This document shows, in pieces, positions 1 to 7,897 of a stretch of DNA of 64,000 bases (the stretch's first letter is position 1; the number at the start of each line of letters is the position of its first letter). Origin of the DNA: Kocuria rosea subsp. polaris. GTDB lineage: Bacteria; Actinomycetota; Actinomycetes; Actinomycetales; Micrococcaceae. The notes beneath the pieces are model-generated. The model worked only from the letters and a program-made list of their open reading frames with translations. It was not told the DNA's origin and made no database searches. The stretch lies in NCBI RefSeq assembly GCF_001483755.1, contig NZ_LQBK01000017.1, positions 1 to 64,000 of the forward strand, read 5' to 3'. The position numbers were made by a program, and so were the translations under genes.

Positions 1-25
1 CTAGATGAGTAATTCCAAGGGGTGG
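1..25 (+). repeat. Left terminal inverted repeat of the IS982 element
   Basis: Begins CTAGATGAGTAATTCC and is an exact reverse complement of 1020-1044 over 25 bp. The first four bases are palindromic, so the true element boundary is at position 1 or 5. Confidence 0.85.
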
Positions 26-943
26 TCAGTGGTCGTAGGCGGTCAGGGATCGACGGACCCCGGTGCCGAGACGGTCGTTGTGCCAGATCGCGGTCGTGAG
101 GGCCAGCAGCCGCTGGGCGATCCGGGCGCAGACGCCACGGACGGTGCGTCCGCCGTGGCGCTCCAGGTCCAGGTGGGCCTTGAGGGTGTTGTTGACGGAC
201 TCGATGATCTGGCGCAGGGGCTTGAAGAACCGGGCCCCGGGACGGGGTGCCTCCCCCGCCCGGGCCGGGCGCAGCAGCTCGAGCCCGGCCTCCTCCAGCT
301 CGGTCTCGAACGCTTTGCCGTAGTAGTTCTTGTCGGCGATCACCAGCTGCCGGCTCCGGTGCGCATCGGTCAGCCCGGGCGTGCCGGTGAGGATCTCGGT
401 GAGCACCACCCGCTCGTCGGCCTTCGCCCCGGTCAGCGCCCAGCCCACCGGCAGCCCGTGCACAGTGGCCACCAGGTGCAGGCGCAGTCCCCAGAAGTAG
501 CGGGAGTGGGAGGCGCAGTAGCCGTACTGCGCCCACCCCACCAGGGCCGAGCGTTTGACCGTTTCCCTCGACCGGGCGCACTCCACCGGGGTGGAGTCGA
601 CCAGCCACACGTCGTCACCGGCGATGGTCGTGTCCGCGGCCAGGACCCCGATGAGCCAGGCCATCGTGTCGGTCAGGGCCCGCAGGCGTTTGTTGTACCC
701 GGGTTGCTGGGGCTGGTGCGGAAACAGATGGCGCAGGTGCACCCCGGCGTGGCGCAGCCAGCGGGCCTCGCTGGTGAACCCGCCCAGGGCCTGGAGCACG
801 GCCAGGGTGATCAGTTCCGCGTCCGTGATCCGCGGTGCGATCCCGGTCGGTGGGCGGTGCGGGGCGCGGTCGGAATGGGCCTTCAACAAGTCATCGGCCG
901 TGACGTACAGTGCGGTGGCGAGGGTGTCCAGATCGGCGTCCAC
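26..943 (-). CDS. IS982-family DDE transposase
   Basis: Encodes a 305-aa transposase that cuts and joins the element ends. The DDE triad is visible as D116 (LVDSTP), D204 (IADKNYYG) and E248 (IIESVN), and the final motif HNDRLGTGVRRSL is typical of actinobacterial IS982 members I recall. I chose the GTG at 943 because GGAGG lies 8 nt upstream and the conserved family N-terminus (VDADLDTLATALYV) begins there. An ATG at 1006 would add 21 unconserved residues. The stop lies directly inside the left repeat. No frameshift is seen, so the enzyme should be functional. Confidence 0.88.
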   Translation of the reverse strand: MDADLDTLATALYVTADDLLKAHSDRAPHRPPTGIAPRITDAELITLAVLQALGGFTSEARWLRHAGVHLRHLFPHQPQQPGYNKRLRALTDTMAWLIGVLAADTTIAGDDVWLVDSTPVECARSRETVKRSALVGWAQYGYCASHSRYFWGLRLHLVATVHGLPVGWALTGAKADERVVLTEILTGTPGLTDAHRSRQLVIADKNYYGKAFETELEEAGLELLRPARAGEAPRPGARFFKPLRQIIESVNNTLKAHLDLERHGGRTVRGVCARIAQRLLALTTAIWHNDRLGTGVRRSLTAYDH

Positions 944-1019
944 GACGGACCTCCAGGGGTTCGGCGACACGGGTAGCAACGCCGATTCTGGGCACCCTCG
1001 CCCCATCCCGCCAAGACCC

Positions 1020-1044
1020 CCACCCCTTGGAATTACTCATCTAG
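1020..1044 (-). repeat. Right terminal inverted repeat of the IS982 element
   Basis: Ends AATTACTCATCTAG and mirrors positions 1-25 perfectly. The next base pair inward does not match, so 25 bp is the full extent. Confidence 0.85.
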
Positions 1045-1096
1045 GGAGGTTGTCGGGGCTCAGAGCGTTCCCGGGCCGCCCGGGCTCGTTCGGCGG

Positions 1097-1312
1097 TCAG
1101 CCGATGACGTTGGAGTCGAAGTTCTCGCTGATGATCAGTTCCCCGGAGAAGTTCTCCCCGGCCTCCCGCCGCTTCTCGACCGGCCAGTTGCCGGGCACGA
1201 GGTGGTTGAGCACAGCCCGAGCGCGCGGCGACGCGAGATGCCTCCCGGTGAGCGGGCATGGGAGCCTCTTGATGGTCTCGTCCAGGATGTCTGGCGAATT
1301 GGTAACTTCGGG
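1097..1312 (-). pseudogene. Remnant of an unidentified gene, 3' end only
   Basis: On the minus strand a reading frame with protein-like composition (residues such as SPDILDETIKRLPC and ending ENFDSNVIG) runs to a TGA at 1097-1099. It has no start codon or ribosome site. Upstream it collides with the ArsR gene, and only an antisense frame continues. Base composition is less GC-rich than the neighbours. I read it as the C-terminal stump of a gene whose 5' part was lost, possibly in the rearrangement that brought the nearby IS. I do not recognise the family. Confidence 0.3.
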
Positions 1313-1327
1313 ATTACCATAGATGCC

Positions 1328-1702
1328 GTGGACGTGTTCACGGCTCTGGGGGACCCGGTGCGGCGGGCCCTGCTGCGGCGGCTGGCCGAGGGGCCGGCCC
1401 GGGTGGTCGACCTGGCGGCCGATCACGACATCAGCCGCCCGGCGGTCAGCAGGCACCTGAAGGTGCTCGGCGACGCGGGCCTGGTGGCCGGGGCCACGCA
1501 CGGCCGCGAGCGCCACTACACCCTGGTGCCCTCCGCCCTGGAGCCGGTCGCCGTCCTGCTCGAGGAGCTCAGCGGCCGGACACCGCGGATCCCGGAGCAC
1601 GTCCTGGACGGACTCGACCTCGAGGTCCGCCGCACCAGCCGCGACCGCGCCGCCGGCCGGCAGGACCGGCCGGCCCGCACCGAGAGGAAGGACGCAGGAT
1701 GA
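1328..1702 (+). CDS. ArsR-family transcriptional regulator
   Basis: A winged-helix repressor of about 124 aa. The core DVFTALGDPVRRALLRRL followed by a recognition helix DISRPAVSRHLKVL and the wing sequence AGATHGRERHYTLV is classic for the ArsR subgroup paired with SRPBCC proteins. No metal-binding ELCVCDL motif is present, so it is unlikely to sense metal. The stop overlaps the next start (ATGA), so the two are co-translated, and the regulator probably controls its own operon. The start is uncertain. GTG at 1328 places the protein start just before the conserved core without a clear Shine-Dalgarno. An ATG at 1202 would add 42 residues of unconserved sequence. Confidence 0.8.
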   Translation: MDVFTALGDPVRRALLRRLAEGPARVVDLAADHDISRPAVSRHLKVLGDAGLVAGATHGRERHYTLVPSALEPVAVLLEELSGRTPRIPEHVLDGLDLEVRRTSRDRAAGRQDRPARTERKDAG

Positions 1703-2235
1703 CCGCACCACAGGCCACCGGCCGGCCCGAGACCCGCCAGGACGGTGAGTGGATCGTGTTCACCCGCCACTTCAGCGCTCCTGTCGAGGACGTGTGGGCC
1801 GCCGTCACGGATCCCGAACGCCTCGAGCGCTGGATCGGCACGTGGACCGGGGACCCGGCCTCCGGCAGCGTCACCTTCCGGATGACCGCCGAGGACGGCA
1901 TGCCGGAGGAAGAGCATCACATCGAGGCCTGCGAGCCGCCGCGGCTGCTGCGCACACGCGCCCGCAGTGAGGGCCTGGACGGACAGGACCACGACTGGCG
2001 AGTGGAGTTCCGGCTCACCGAGGACGACGGTGGTACGACGCTGCACTTCGGCCAGGTCCTCCCGGAGCCGGGGTGGGGGCACAACATCGGCCCGGGCTGG
2101 GACTACTACCTGGACCGCCTCGTGGCGGCCGAGACGGGTGGGGACGTCGCGGCGATCGACTTCGAGCGCGACTACTACCCCGCCCTGGTCCCCGCCTACG
2201 AGGAACGCTTTCCGGCCACGCCCCGGCAGTCCTGA
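1699..2235 (+). CDS. SRPBCC (AHSA1/START-like) domain protein
   Basis: A 178-aa helix-grip protein of the Bet v1/AHSA1 superfamily. FTRHFSAPVEDVWAAVTDPE and the later GTTLHFGQVL are the usual SRPBCC landmarks, and a hydrophobic cavity fold is expected. ArsR-SRPBCC pairs are widespread in actinobacteria. The SRPBCC partner probably binds a small hydrophobic ligand, but its substrate is unknown. The ATG at 1699 overlaps the ArsR stop and is preceded by AGGAAGGA. Confidence 0.85.
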   Translation: MTAPQATGRPETRQDGEWIVFTRHFSAPVEDVWAAVTDPERLERWIGTWTGDPASGSVTFRMTAEDGMPEEEHHIEACEPPRLLRTRARSEGLDGQDHDWRVEFRLTEDDGGTTLHFGQVLPEPGWGHNIGPGWDYYLDRLVAAETGGDVAAIDFERDYYPALVPAYEERFPATPRQS

Positions 2236-2594
2236 CCCGCCGACGGGACCACGGGCCGGCTGCAGGGCGACGGCGGCCCGTGCTCCAGCACGTTCCGGCC
2301 CGTTCTCGCGCGCCGATGCAACGACATATTTCGTCGAGTGGTTCCGCGCCAGGATCCGCTTCACTAGGGTCAGGGGCACCTGCGGGCGAACGCGAAGCCA
2401 CACCGGTGCGTCGCCTGCCACTCTCGCAGTCCTCGGCGTCCACCAGCACGCCCGGTTCCACCCGGACCGCCGAGATCCCCGGGCCCAGTGACGGACCTGG
2501 GGATCCGGGAGGCGGAGCACTCCACCGGAGTCCTCACACCCTGCGCGGGTGGAGACCGCCCTAGCACACCACTACAACGACGTAGGGAAGCGCG
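2236..2594. other. Intergenic stretch without a recognisable gene
   Basis: About 360 bases. No open frame here has a ribosome site and plausible protein composition, and no convincing hairpin was found. A weak TAGGGT hexamer near 2366 could be a -10 element for the small downstream ORF. Confidence 0.4.
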
Positions 2595-2906
2595 ATGACC
2601 ACGACCACCAGCATCCACTTCGGATCCACTCCTACTGCGCCGCCGGAGATCGAGGGCCCCATCGAGGGCCCTGGAGGGCTCCAGCTCCGACCTCTCGAGC
2701 AGTCCCGGCCCAGCACCCCACCGGTCACCGGAGTCGGGGGTTCCCCGAGTCCTTGGAGCCGCGAGCGGGAACGGCCCGAGGACGACGAAGCCGTCGTCAC
2801 CGCGGTGCTGGCCGCCGCCACCCGTCGCGCCTTCGGGGAACGCCCCGAGGACGACGAGGTGATCCTCACCTACACGAGCGAGCCCGCCTGCCGGCGCATG
2901 AGGTGA
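2595..2906 (+). CDS. Small acidic hypothetical protein
   Basis: A 103-aa ORF with AGGGA placed 8 nt before the ATG. The N-terminal half is rich in Pro and Thr and looks disordered. The C-terminal part contains a duplicated phrase, RERPEDDEAVV and GERPEDDEVIL, separated by AAATRRAF. I recognise no family. The duplication and ribosome site argue that it is translated, but low-complexity GC-rich sequence can mimic this. It stands alone between the SRPBCC gene and a convergent MFS gene. Confidence 0.4.
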   Translation: MTTTTSIHFGSTPTAPPEIEGPIEGPGGLQLRPLEQSRPSTPPVTGVGGSPSPWSRERERPEDDEAVVTAVLAAATRRAFGERPEDDEVILTYTSEPACRRMR

Positions 2907-3095
2907 GGCCCCGGCCGGGCGCATCAGTGCCCCGCGGGCCGGCGGACCGGGAGAGACCGGCGAACGCCTCTGTTCCCTCGATCGCGAAAGGACGAGGGTG
3001 CAGCGCTGCTCGACGACGGCCTGCACCCGGTCCGCGAGCACCCCGGGGCTGCGCGCCGCCAGTCGGGCGGCGCGCAGCCCGGTGGATGCTGGCGC

Positions 3096-4268
3096 TCACG
3101 GGCTGGTCTCGCCGACGGCCGCCCTCCGGAAGCTCCCCTGCACCAGCAGCAGCGCCGCTCCGCTGAGCAGCGCCACCGCGGCGGTGAGCACGAGCAGGGT
3201 CCCCAGGCCCAGGCCGGGGATGACCGCGCCGGCGACGGCCGGTGCGGCGACCGAGCTGAAGGCCCCCACGACCAGGCAGGTCGTGAACGCCGCCCCGGCG
3301 CGGTCGGGCACCAGCTCGGCGGTCCAGACGGCGAGCACCGCCGATCCGGTCATGTACCCGACACCGAAGATGCACGCCGAGACCATCGTCGCGGCCAGGG
3401 AGTCGGCGGCCAGCCCGAGCAGCGCCAGCGCCGCGGCGACCGTCACTAGACTCAGCGCGGCCACCCGCCCGCTGCCCATCCGCTGCGCGAGGGCCCCGGT
3501 CGTCACGCCCACCATGCCGGTCAGGCCGATGACCGCGTAGAGGGCAGGCACGGCCGCCGCCGGAAGGGTGCCGCTGCCGAGGGCGTCGGCGGCGTAGGTG
3601 AAGTAGATGACGACGACCGCGAAGTAGACGACGGAGTAGGCGCCCGGGACGCGCAGCGCTGTGACCAGGGAGGAGGCGCCGCCCGGTCCGTCCGGGCGCG
3701 CGGCCGGCCTGGTGCGCGGCACCAGGCGGAGGTTCACGACCGCGGCGGCCACCGCGGCCACGGCGATGCCGGCCCAGACCAGGCGCCAGGAGCCCAGCGC
3801 GGCCGTCACGGCCAGCCCGCCCAGCAGCAGCAGTCCGCCGCTGGTGCCGGTCGTGATGATCGCCAAGGCCCTGGGCTGCTGCCGCAGGGGCACCGCACGG
3901 GTCACGATGTCGGAGTAGGGCGCCCAGACCCAGCCGCCGGCGCTGCCGGCCAGGACGACCCCGACGGCGAGCAGCCAGGGGGACTGCGCGAAGGTCACGA
4001 TCACCGCCCCCGCGGTGCCGCAGACCCCGCCCACGGTCGTCGGAGCGCGCGAACCGTGCCGAGCGGCCAGTCGTCCCGCGAGCAGCAGCCCGGCCAGGTA
4101 GCCCGCGAACGTGGCGCTGGAGACCAGGCCGAGCACCAGCTCGGAGAGCCCCAGGTCCTCCCGGATGCCGGGCAGCGTCAGACCGTAGGCGTAGCGGGCC
4201 ATGCCGAAGGCGACCCCGACCACCGCCGCTCCGGCCAGCCCGATCCGGTGGCCCGCGGAGAGTGTCAT
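3096..4268 (-). CDS. MFS transporter
   Basis: A 390-aa protein with about 12 hydrophobic segments. Its N-terminus (GVAFGMARYAYGLTLPGIREDLG) resembles the YbfB/YjiJ-like MFS group, and the loop GRLAARHGSR is the MFS motif A region. It is probably a proton-coupled exporter or importer of a small molecule. The substrate cannot be inferred, because the gene is solitary with unrelated neighbours. The ATG at 4268 is preceded by CCTGGAGG. Confidence 0.85.
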   Translation of the reverse strand: MTLSAGHRIGLAGAAVVGVAFGMARYAYGLTLPGIREDLGLSELVLGLVSSATFAGYLAGLLLAGRLAARHGSRAPTTVGGVCGTAGAVIVTFAQSPWLLAVGVVLAGSAGGWVWAPYSDIVTRAVPLRQQPRALAIITTGTSGGLLLLGGLAVTAALGSWRLVWAGIAVAAVAAAVVNLRLVPRTRPAARPDGPGGASSLVTALRVPGAYSVVYFAVVVIYFTYAADALGSGTLPAAAVPALYAVIGLTGMVGVTTGALAQRMGSGRVAALSLVTVAAALALLGLAADSLAATMVSACIFGVGYMTGSAVLAVWTAELVPDRAGAAFTTCLVVGAFSSVAAPAVAGAVIPGLGLGTLLVLTAAVALLSGAALLLVQGSFRRAAVGETSP

Positions 4269-4474
4269 GAATGCCTCCAGGTTCTGCGGCGTGTCCCGGT
4301 GCCGCTGCCGGCCGCAGCGGAATCGGCGTTCCGACGCGCTCGGCCCGACTGCTCATCGGTGCACCGGGGCGAAGAAACCGACAGCGCCGCTCGTGCCGTT
4401 CGTCCGACCTCGAGGCTACCGCGTGAGCTGATCGGGGTCCGGGGGCGGTGCCGGACCGCGTCGGCGGACGCCCA

Positions 4475-4490
4475 TGTGTTCGCGATCACA
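4475..4490. promoter_or_regulatory. CRP/GlxR-like operator
   Basis: TGTGTTCGCGATCACA matches the consensus TGTGA-N6-TCACA at 9 of the 10 fixed positions. It lies about 205 bases upstream of the MFS gene (minus strand) and upstream of a possible plus-strand RNA, so its target is open. Confidence 0.4.
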
Positions 4491-4675
4491 CACGTTTGCT
4501 TCCGATTGTGAATGCGCGGCACCCCGGGGGTCTTGCCTCGAGGGACGGGATGAGCGACGCTCCTGGTGAGAGGGCGTTTTCCAAGACCCCTCGAGCTCTG
4601 GGACAGGCGGGCAGCACAACGGATCCGGGGGGATCCGCCACCGTGGGTGGGCGTCCGTCCTGAGGCGGAGAACAG

Positions 4676-4713
4676 AGGGGCGGGAACGGCTGGGGGGCCG
4701 TCCCGCCCCTTTC
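4676..4713 (+). terminator. Rho-independent terminator without an obvious upstream gene
   Basis: Left arm AGGGGCGGGAACGGC pairs with GCCGTCCCGCCCCT with one bulged A, followed by TTCTCCT. The T-rich tail lies on the plus strand, yet no plus-strand gene ends here. Confidence 0.6.
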
Positions 4714-4815
4714 TCCTGTCCTCCCCGTGGTGACCTCTCCTCGGTGTCCCCGTGCGGGGGGCGCCAGGGAGCCGGCGGTGCCGCTCCAGCCGTGGCCGGC
4801 GGAGTCCGCGGGGCC

Positions 4816-5451
4816 TCAGCCGGCGGATTCCAGGCGGACGTCGTCGAAGGTGACGGTCACCGGATCCAGCAGGGTCAGCTCCTCGGGGTTCTCGCCGTGG
4901 CGGGTGAACTGCGGCGGCTGCACAGTGGCCCGCAGCGTGTAGTCGCCCTCGGCCGGGATGCTGAAGTTGTTCGCGTAGTGGAAGAACTCCGCGTTGAAGA
5001 ACATCAGCTCCTTCTCGTCCACGACCTCGCCGGTGTCATCGAGGACCTCCAGGCGGATCGGCACCTCGGGCACGATCCGGCCGGTGGCCGCTTCGATCGG
5101 GATGATCTCCAGGTGGTGGGTCTCCCCCTCGGCGGGTTCGCGCAGCGTCGGCTCCCCTCCCGTGGTCTCGAACCAGGGTTCGGCCGGTTCCACGATGTAG
5201 GCGACCTCCCAGTCTCCTGAGGTCGTGCGCCCGCCCTCGGCCTCGACCTCCTCGGACAGGGTGGCGTACTGCGCGGCGACTCCCTCGGGCACCGCACCGG
5301 CCGCGGCGGCGTCGGTGGTCTCCGGGGCGGCGGTGTTCTCGCTCGTGGTGTCGGCGCTGGGGGTTTGGGCCTCCTCGGTGCCGCAGCCTGTCAGGAGCAG
5401 GAAGGCAAGGACGGCTGTGAGGGTGATCGGTCGTGACAGGGGCATGGTCAT
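4816..5451 (-). CDS. Iron-regulated lipoprotein, Tp34/P19 family
   Basis: A 211-aa precursor. The signal peptide ends in the lipobox LLLTGC, followed by a Thr/Ala/Glu-rich linker and a beta-sandwich domain. HHLEIIPIEAATGR and the later FFHYANNF and PPQFTRHGE correspond to the histidine/glutamate/methionine metal-site regions of the Tp34/P19 family, which binds divalent metals at the cell surface and aids iron uptake. Unlike most homologues it has no FTR1 or membrane partner beside it. An IdeR-type box lies 34 bases upstream, so iron repression is expected. Two starts (5451 and 5445) are possible after GAAGGAAG. Confidence 0.8.
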   Translation of the reverse strand: MTMPLSRPITLTAVLAFLLLTGCGTEEAQTPSADTTSENTAAPETTDAAAAGAVPEGVAAQYATLSEEVEAEGGRTTSGDWEVAYIVEPAEPWFETTGGEPTLREPAEGETHHLEIIPIEAATGRIVPEVPIRLEVLDDTGEVVDEKELMFFNAEFFHYANNFSIPAEGDYTLRATVQPPQFTRHGENPEELTLLDPVTVTFDDVRLESAG

Positions 5452-5484
5452 TTCTTCCTTCGGACGAGTGACGTACAGGACGGG

Positions 5485-5503
5485 TTAGGTGAGCCTTGCC
5501 TTA
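5485..5503 (-). promoter_or_regulatory. IdeR/DtxR iron box
   Basis: TTAGGTGAGCCTTGCCTTA. Read on the minus strand it matches the DtxR/IdeR consensus TTAGGTTAGGCTAACCTAA at 15 of 19 positions (17 if W is allowed). It is placed to repress the lipoprotein gene when iron is sufficient. Confidence 0.8.
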
Positions 5504-5669
5504 TTCGGCTGGGGCAGACTGTAGCAGTCGAACAGGCATTAGCGAACATGTCACTGACGTAATCCGGTCGTGCCGGTCCGGATCCGGGGTGCCGCCCCTC
5601 CTGCTGACGGCCGGCTCCCCGTGCGGAGCGCTCCCGTGCCGCCGGAGCCCTGCCCCTAGGCTGGGACGG

Positions 5670-6689
5670 GTGAACGGGTCGACAGCCGCCGGGTGGGCGG
5701 AGCGCCACCAGGTGGCGGTGTACCTGGCCGCCATCGCGGCCGCGGTCCTCGTGGGCTGGGCGGTGCCCGGTGCGCCGGCGCTCGCCCCGGCCATCACCCC
5801 GATCCTCGGGCTGCTGCTGTTCGCCACGTTCCTGGCCGTCCCGTTCGCCTCGCTGGGCTGGGCCTTCGCGGACCTGCGTTTCCTGGCGGCGCTGCTGGTG
5901 CTCAACTTCGTGGTGGTCCCGGTGGTGGTCCTCGGACTGTCCCGGGCGGTCGCGGGGCACGAGGCGCTGCTGCTGGGCGTGCTGCTGGTGCTGCTGGCCC
6001 CCTGTGTGGACTACGTCATCGTCTTCACCGGCCTCGCCGGCGGCGCCGCCGACCGGCTGCTGGCGGCGGCCCCCCTGCTGATGCTCGCGCAGATGCTGCT
6101 CCTGCCGGCCTACCTGCTGCTCCTCGCCGGTCCGGAGGCGGTCGCCCCCGTGGAGCTCGGGCCCTTCGCGCAGGCGTTCGTGCTCCTGATCCTGCTGCCC
6201 CTCGCCGCGGCCGCGCTCGTGCAGCGGGCGGCGTCCCGCTCCGCCGCGGCCCGGCGGGTGGGGGCCGCGACGACCGCGGCCATGGTGCCGCTGATGGCCC
6301 TCACCCTGTTCACCGTGATCGCCTCGCAGGTGCGCGGGGTGGGGGAGCAGCTGACCGACCTCGCGGCGGTCGTGCCGCTCTACGCCGGTTTCCTGCTGCT
6401 CATGGTCCCGCTCGGGGTCCTCGCCGCCCGGCTGGCCCGCCTGGACGTGCCGTCCTCCCGGGCCCTGGTCTTCGGCGGGGCCACCCGCAACTCCCTCGTG
6501 GTGCTGCCCCTGGCCCTGGCGCTGCCGGAGCGGCTCGCGCTCACGCCGTTCGTCGTCGTCACCCAGACCCTGGTCGAGCTCGTGGGGATGGTGCTGCTGG
6601 TGCGATTGGTCCCCGCGCTGGTGCGGGACCGCGATCCACGACACAGTGGGGGGAACCCCCCGTCCGATCGAAAGGCTCCCCGCCCATGA
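5670..6689 (+). CDS. ACR3/BASS-family transporter (arsenite efflux-like)
   Basis: A 339-aa protein with about ten hydrophobic helices. LAPCVDYVIVFTGLAGG contains the conserved cysteine segment of ACR3-type arsenite permeases (usually APCTDWVIVF), and GGATRNSLVVLPLALALP matches the second family signature. It most likely exports arsenite or a related oxyanion, but no arsenate reductase is adjacent, so another BASS substrate is possible. The GTG at 5670 has no Shine-Dalgarno but a TAGGCT -10 hexamer 7 nt before it, which suggests a leaderless message. The stop overlaps the next start (ATGA). Confidence 0.8.
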   Translation: MNGSTAAGWAERHQVAVYLAAIAAAVLVGWAVPGAPALAPAITPILGLLLFATFLAVPFASLGWAFADLRFLAALLVLNFVVVPVVVLGLSRAVAGHEALLLGVLLVLLAPCVDYVIVFTGLAGGAADRLLAAAPLLMLAQMLLLPAYLLLLAGPEAVAPVELGPFAQAFVLLILLPLAAAALVQRAASRSAAARRVGAATTAAMVPLMALTLFTVIASQVRGVGEQLTDLAAVVPLYAGFLLLMVPLGVLAARLARLDVPSSRALVFGGATRNSLVVLPLALALPERLALTPFVVVTQTLVELVGMVLLVRLVPALVRDRDPRHSGGNPPSDRKAPRP

Positions 6690-7273
6690 CGCAGCGCCTC
6701 CGTCCCGCCGCCCAGGCCCTCCGCCTGTGGGGCCCGCGCCAGTGGGGCGTGGCCGTGCTCGCGGGCCTCGCCACCGCCCTGGTCCTGGGCCTGGCCACCG
6801 CGCTCATCCCCAACAGCGTCTTCAGCCGCGAGATCCCGCCGGTGTGGTGGAACTACCCCGTCTGGCTCGCCACCTCGGCGCTCACCGGTGTCCTCGTGGC
6901 CTCCTACGTCTCGCCCGTCGCCGGCGGGACCCCCCTGCCCGACGACGACGTCGCCGCGGCCACCGTGGCCCGTGCCGTCGAGTCCGGCGAGCGCCGCAGC
7001 GCCCGGCTGGGTGCGGCCGGCACGTTCGCCGCCTGGTTCGCCGTGGGCTGTCCGGTCTGCAACAAGCTCGCGCTCCTGGCCCTGGGGTCCACCGGGGCCA
7101 TGACGTGGTTCGCTCCCGTCCAGCCGTGGCTGGGGGTGCTGGCGCTGGCCCTGAGCGCGTTCGCCGTGGTCCACCGCCTCGCCGGGCAGATGGCGTGCCC
7201 CGTGAACCTGCCCGTCAGCACCGCGAGGAACGCGGTGGTCCCGGCCGCGTCCGAGACCCCGGGCGACCGGTAG
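6686..7273 (+). CDS. Integral membrane protein with CPxC motif
   Basis: A 195-aa protein with about four hydrophobic segments. Between the second and third lies FAVGCPVCNKLALLALGS, a CPxC pair at a membrane edge, and near the end there is another cysteine (MACPVNLP). The start overlaps the ACR3-like stop by ATGA, so it is translationally coupled to that transporter. The cysteines could bind a thiophilic ion or undergo redox cycling. That is inference; I do not know a described function for this family. Confidence 0.75.
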   Translation: MTQRLRPAAQALRLWGPRQWGVAVLAGLATALVLGLATALIPNSVFSREIPPVWWNYPVWLATSALTGVLVASYVSPVAGGTPLPDDDVAAATVARAVESGERRSARLGAAGTFAAWFAVGCPVCNKLALLALGSTGAMTWFAPVQPWLGVLALALSAFAVVHRLAGQMACPVNLPVSTARNAVVPAASETPGDR

Positions 7274-7288
7274 ACCCCGGAGCCGGTC

Positions 7289-7897
7289 TCAGGCCACCGG
7301 GTACGGCTCGGCGCGCAGCAGCCGCGCCAGGTGCGCGGCGTTGCGGGCGGCCCCGGCCGTGGTGGCCGCGACCTTCTCCGGCACCTGGTCGAGGTCCTGG
7401 TAGTCCACGGACTGCATGGCCTCGCCCACCCAGTACGTCCCGGCCTGCGCCGGGACGGTGAACCCGATGTCGCTCAGGGCCTGCGTCATGTCGGCGATCG
7501 TCTTGTGGGCGCCGTCCTCGTTGCCGACCACGGCCACGATCGCGGTCCGGTCGTACATGATGGGCCGGCCCTGCTCGTCGGTCTCGGCGAGGTCCGCGTC
7601 GAGGCGCTCGAGCACCCGCTGGGCGATGCTGCACGGGTGGCCCATCCAGATGGGGGTCGCGAGCACCAGGATGTCGGCGTCCAGGACCTGCTGCCGCAGC
7701 GCCGGCCACTCGTCGCCGGTGCCCATGTCCACCTGCACGCCCGGCTTCACGTCGTGGTCGACCACCCGGACCGAGGAGGTGCGCACCCCGTGCTGCTCGA
7801 GCTGGTCCAGCACGTGCCGGGCCATCAGCTCGCTGCTCGAGGGCTTCGGCGAGGGGGTCAGGGTGCAGACGAGGGCGACGGCGGAGAGCTGCTGCAT
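7289..7897 (-). CDS. NAD(P)H-dependent FMN reductase / flavodoxin-fold protein
   Basis: A 202-aa flavodoxin-like protein. CTLTPSPKPSSSELM is the FMN phosphate-binding loop after the first strand, and LVLATPIWMGHPCSIAQRVLERLD is the second FMN-contact loop typical of NADPH-dependent FMN reductases. It probably reduces FMN or quinones using NAD(P)H in the cytoplasm. It faces the ACR3 pair convergently. The ATG at 7897 is preceded by AAGGACC. Confidence 0.85.
   Translation of the reverse strand: MQQLSAVALVCTLTPSPKPSSSELMARHVLDQLEQHGVRTSSVRVVDHDVKPGVQVDMGTGDEWPALRQQVLDADILVLATPIWMGHPCSIAQRVLERLDADLAETDEQGRPIMYDRTAIVAVVGNEDGAHKTIADMTQALSDIGFTVPAQAGTYWVGEAMQSVDYQDLDQVPEKVAATTAGAARNAAHLARLLRAEPYPVA

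Larger units (their letters stand above)
1..1044 (-). mobile_element. IS982-family insertion sequence
   Basis: A complete element of about 1.04 kb. Perfect 25-bp terminal inverted repeats (1-25 and 1020-1044) flank a single DDE transposase read on the minus strand. The outermost four bases at each end are CTAG, itself a palindrome. They may therefore be part of the inverted repeat, or a 4-bp target duplication lying just outside a 21-bp repeat. The left flank is outside the window, so the duplication cannot be tested here. The intact transposase and perfect ends suggest a recent or still mobile copy. Confidence 0.85.
4269..4815. other. Long intergenic region with regulatory signals but no gene
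   Basis: About 550 bases. It contains a CRP/GlxR-like palindrome at 4475-4490, a hairpin CGGATCC-GGGG-GGATCCG near 4620-4637 and a strong rho-independent terminator at 4676-4713. I find no believable ORF. An untranslated RNA on the plus strand would fit these signals. Confidence 0.45.

Noticed and set aside
5-976. Plus-strand frame inside the IS element
   Set aside because: It is the antisense of the transposase, whose DDE motifs and ribosome site are convincing.
1097-1312. Minus-strand stump considered as an intact antitoxin-like gene
   Set aside because: It has no start codon or ribosome site, and only a vague likeness of its acidic tail to antitoxin ends, so it is listed only as a remnant.
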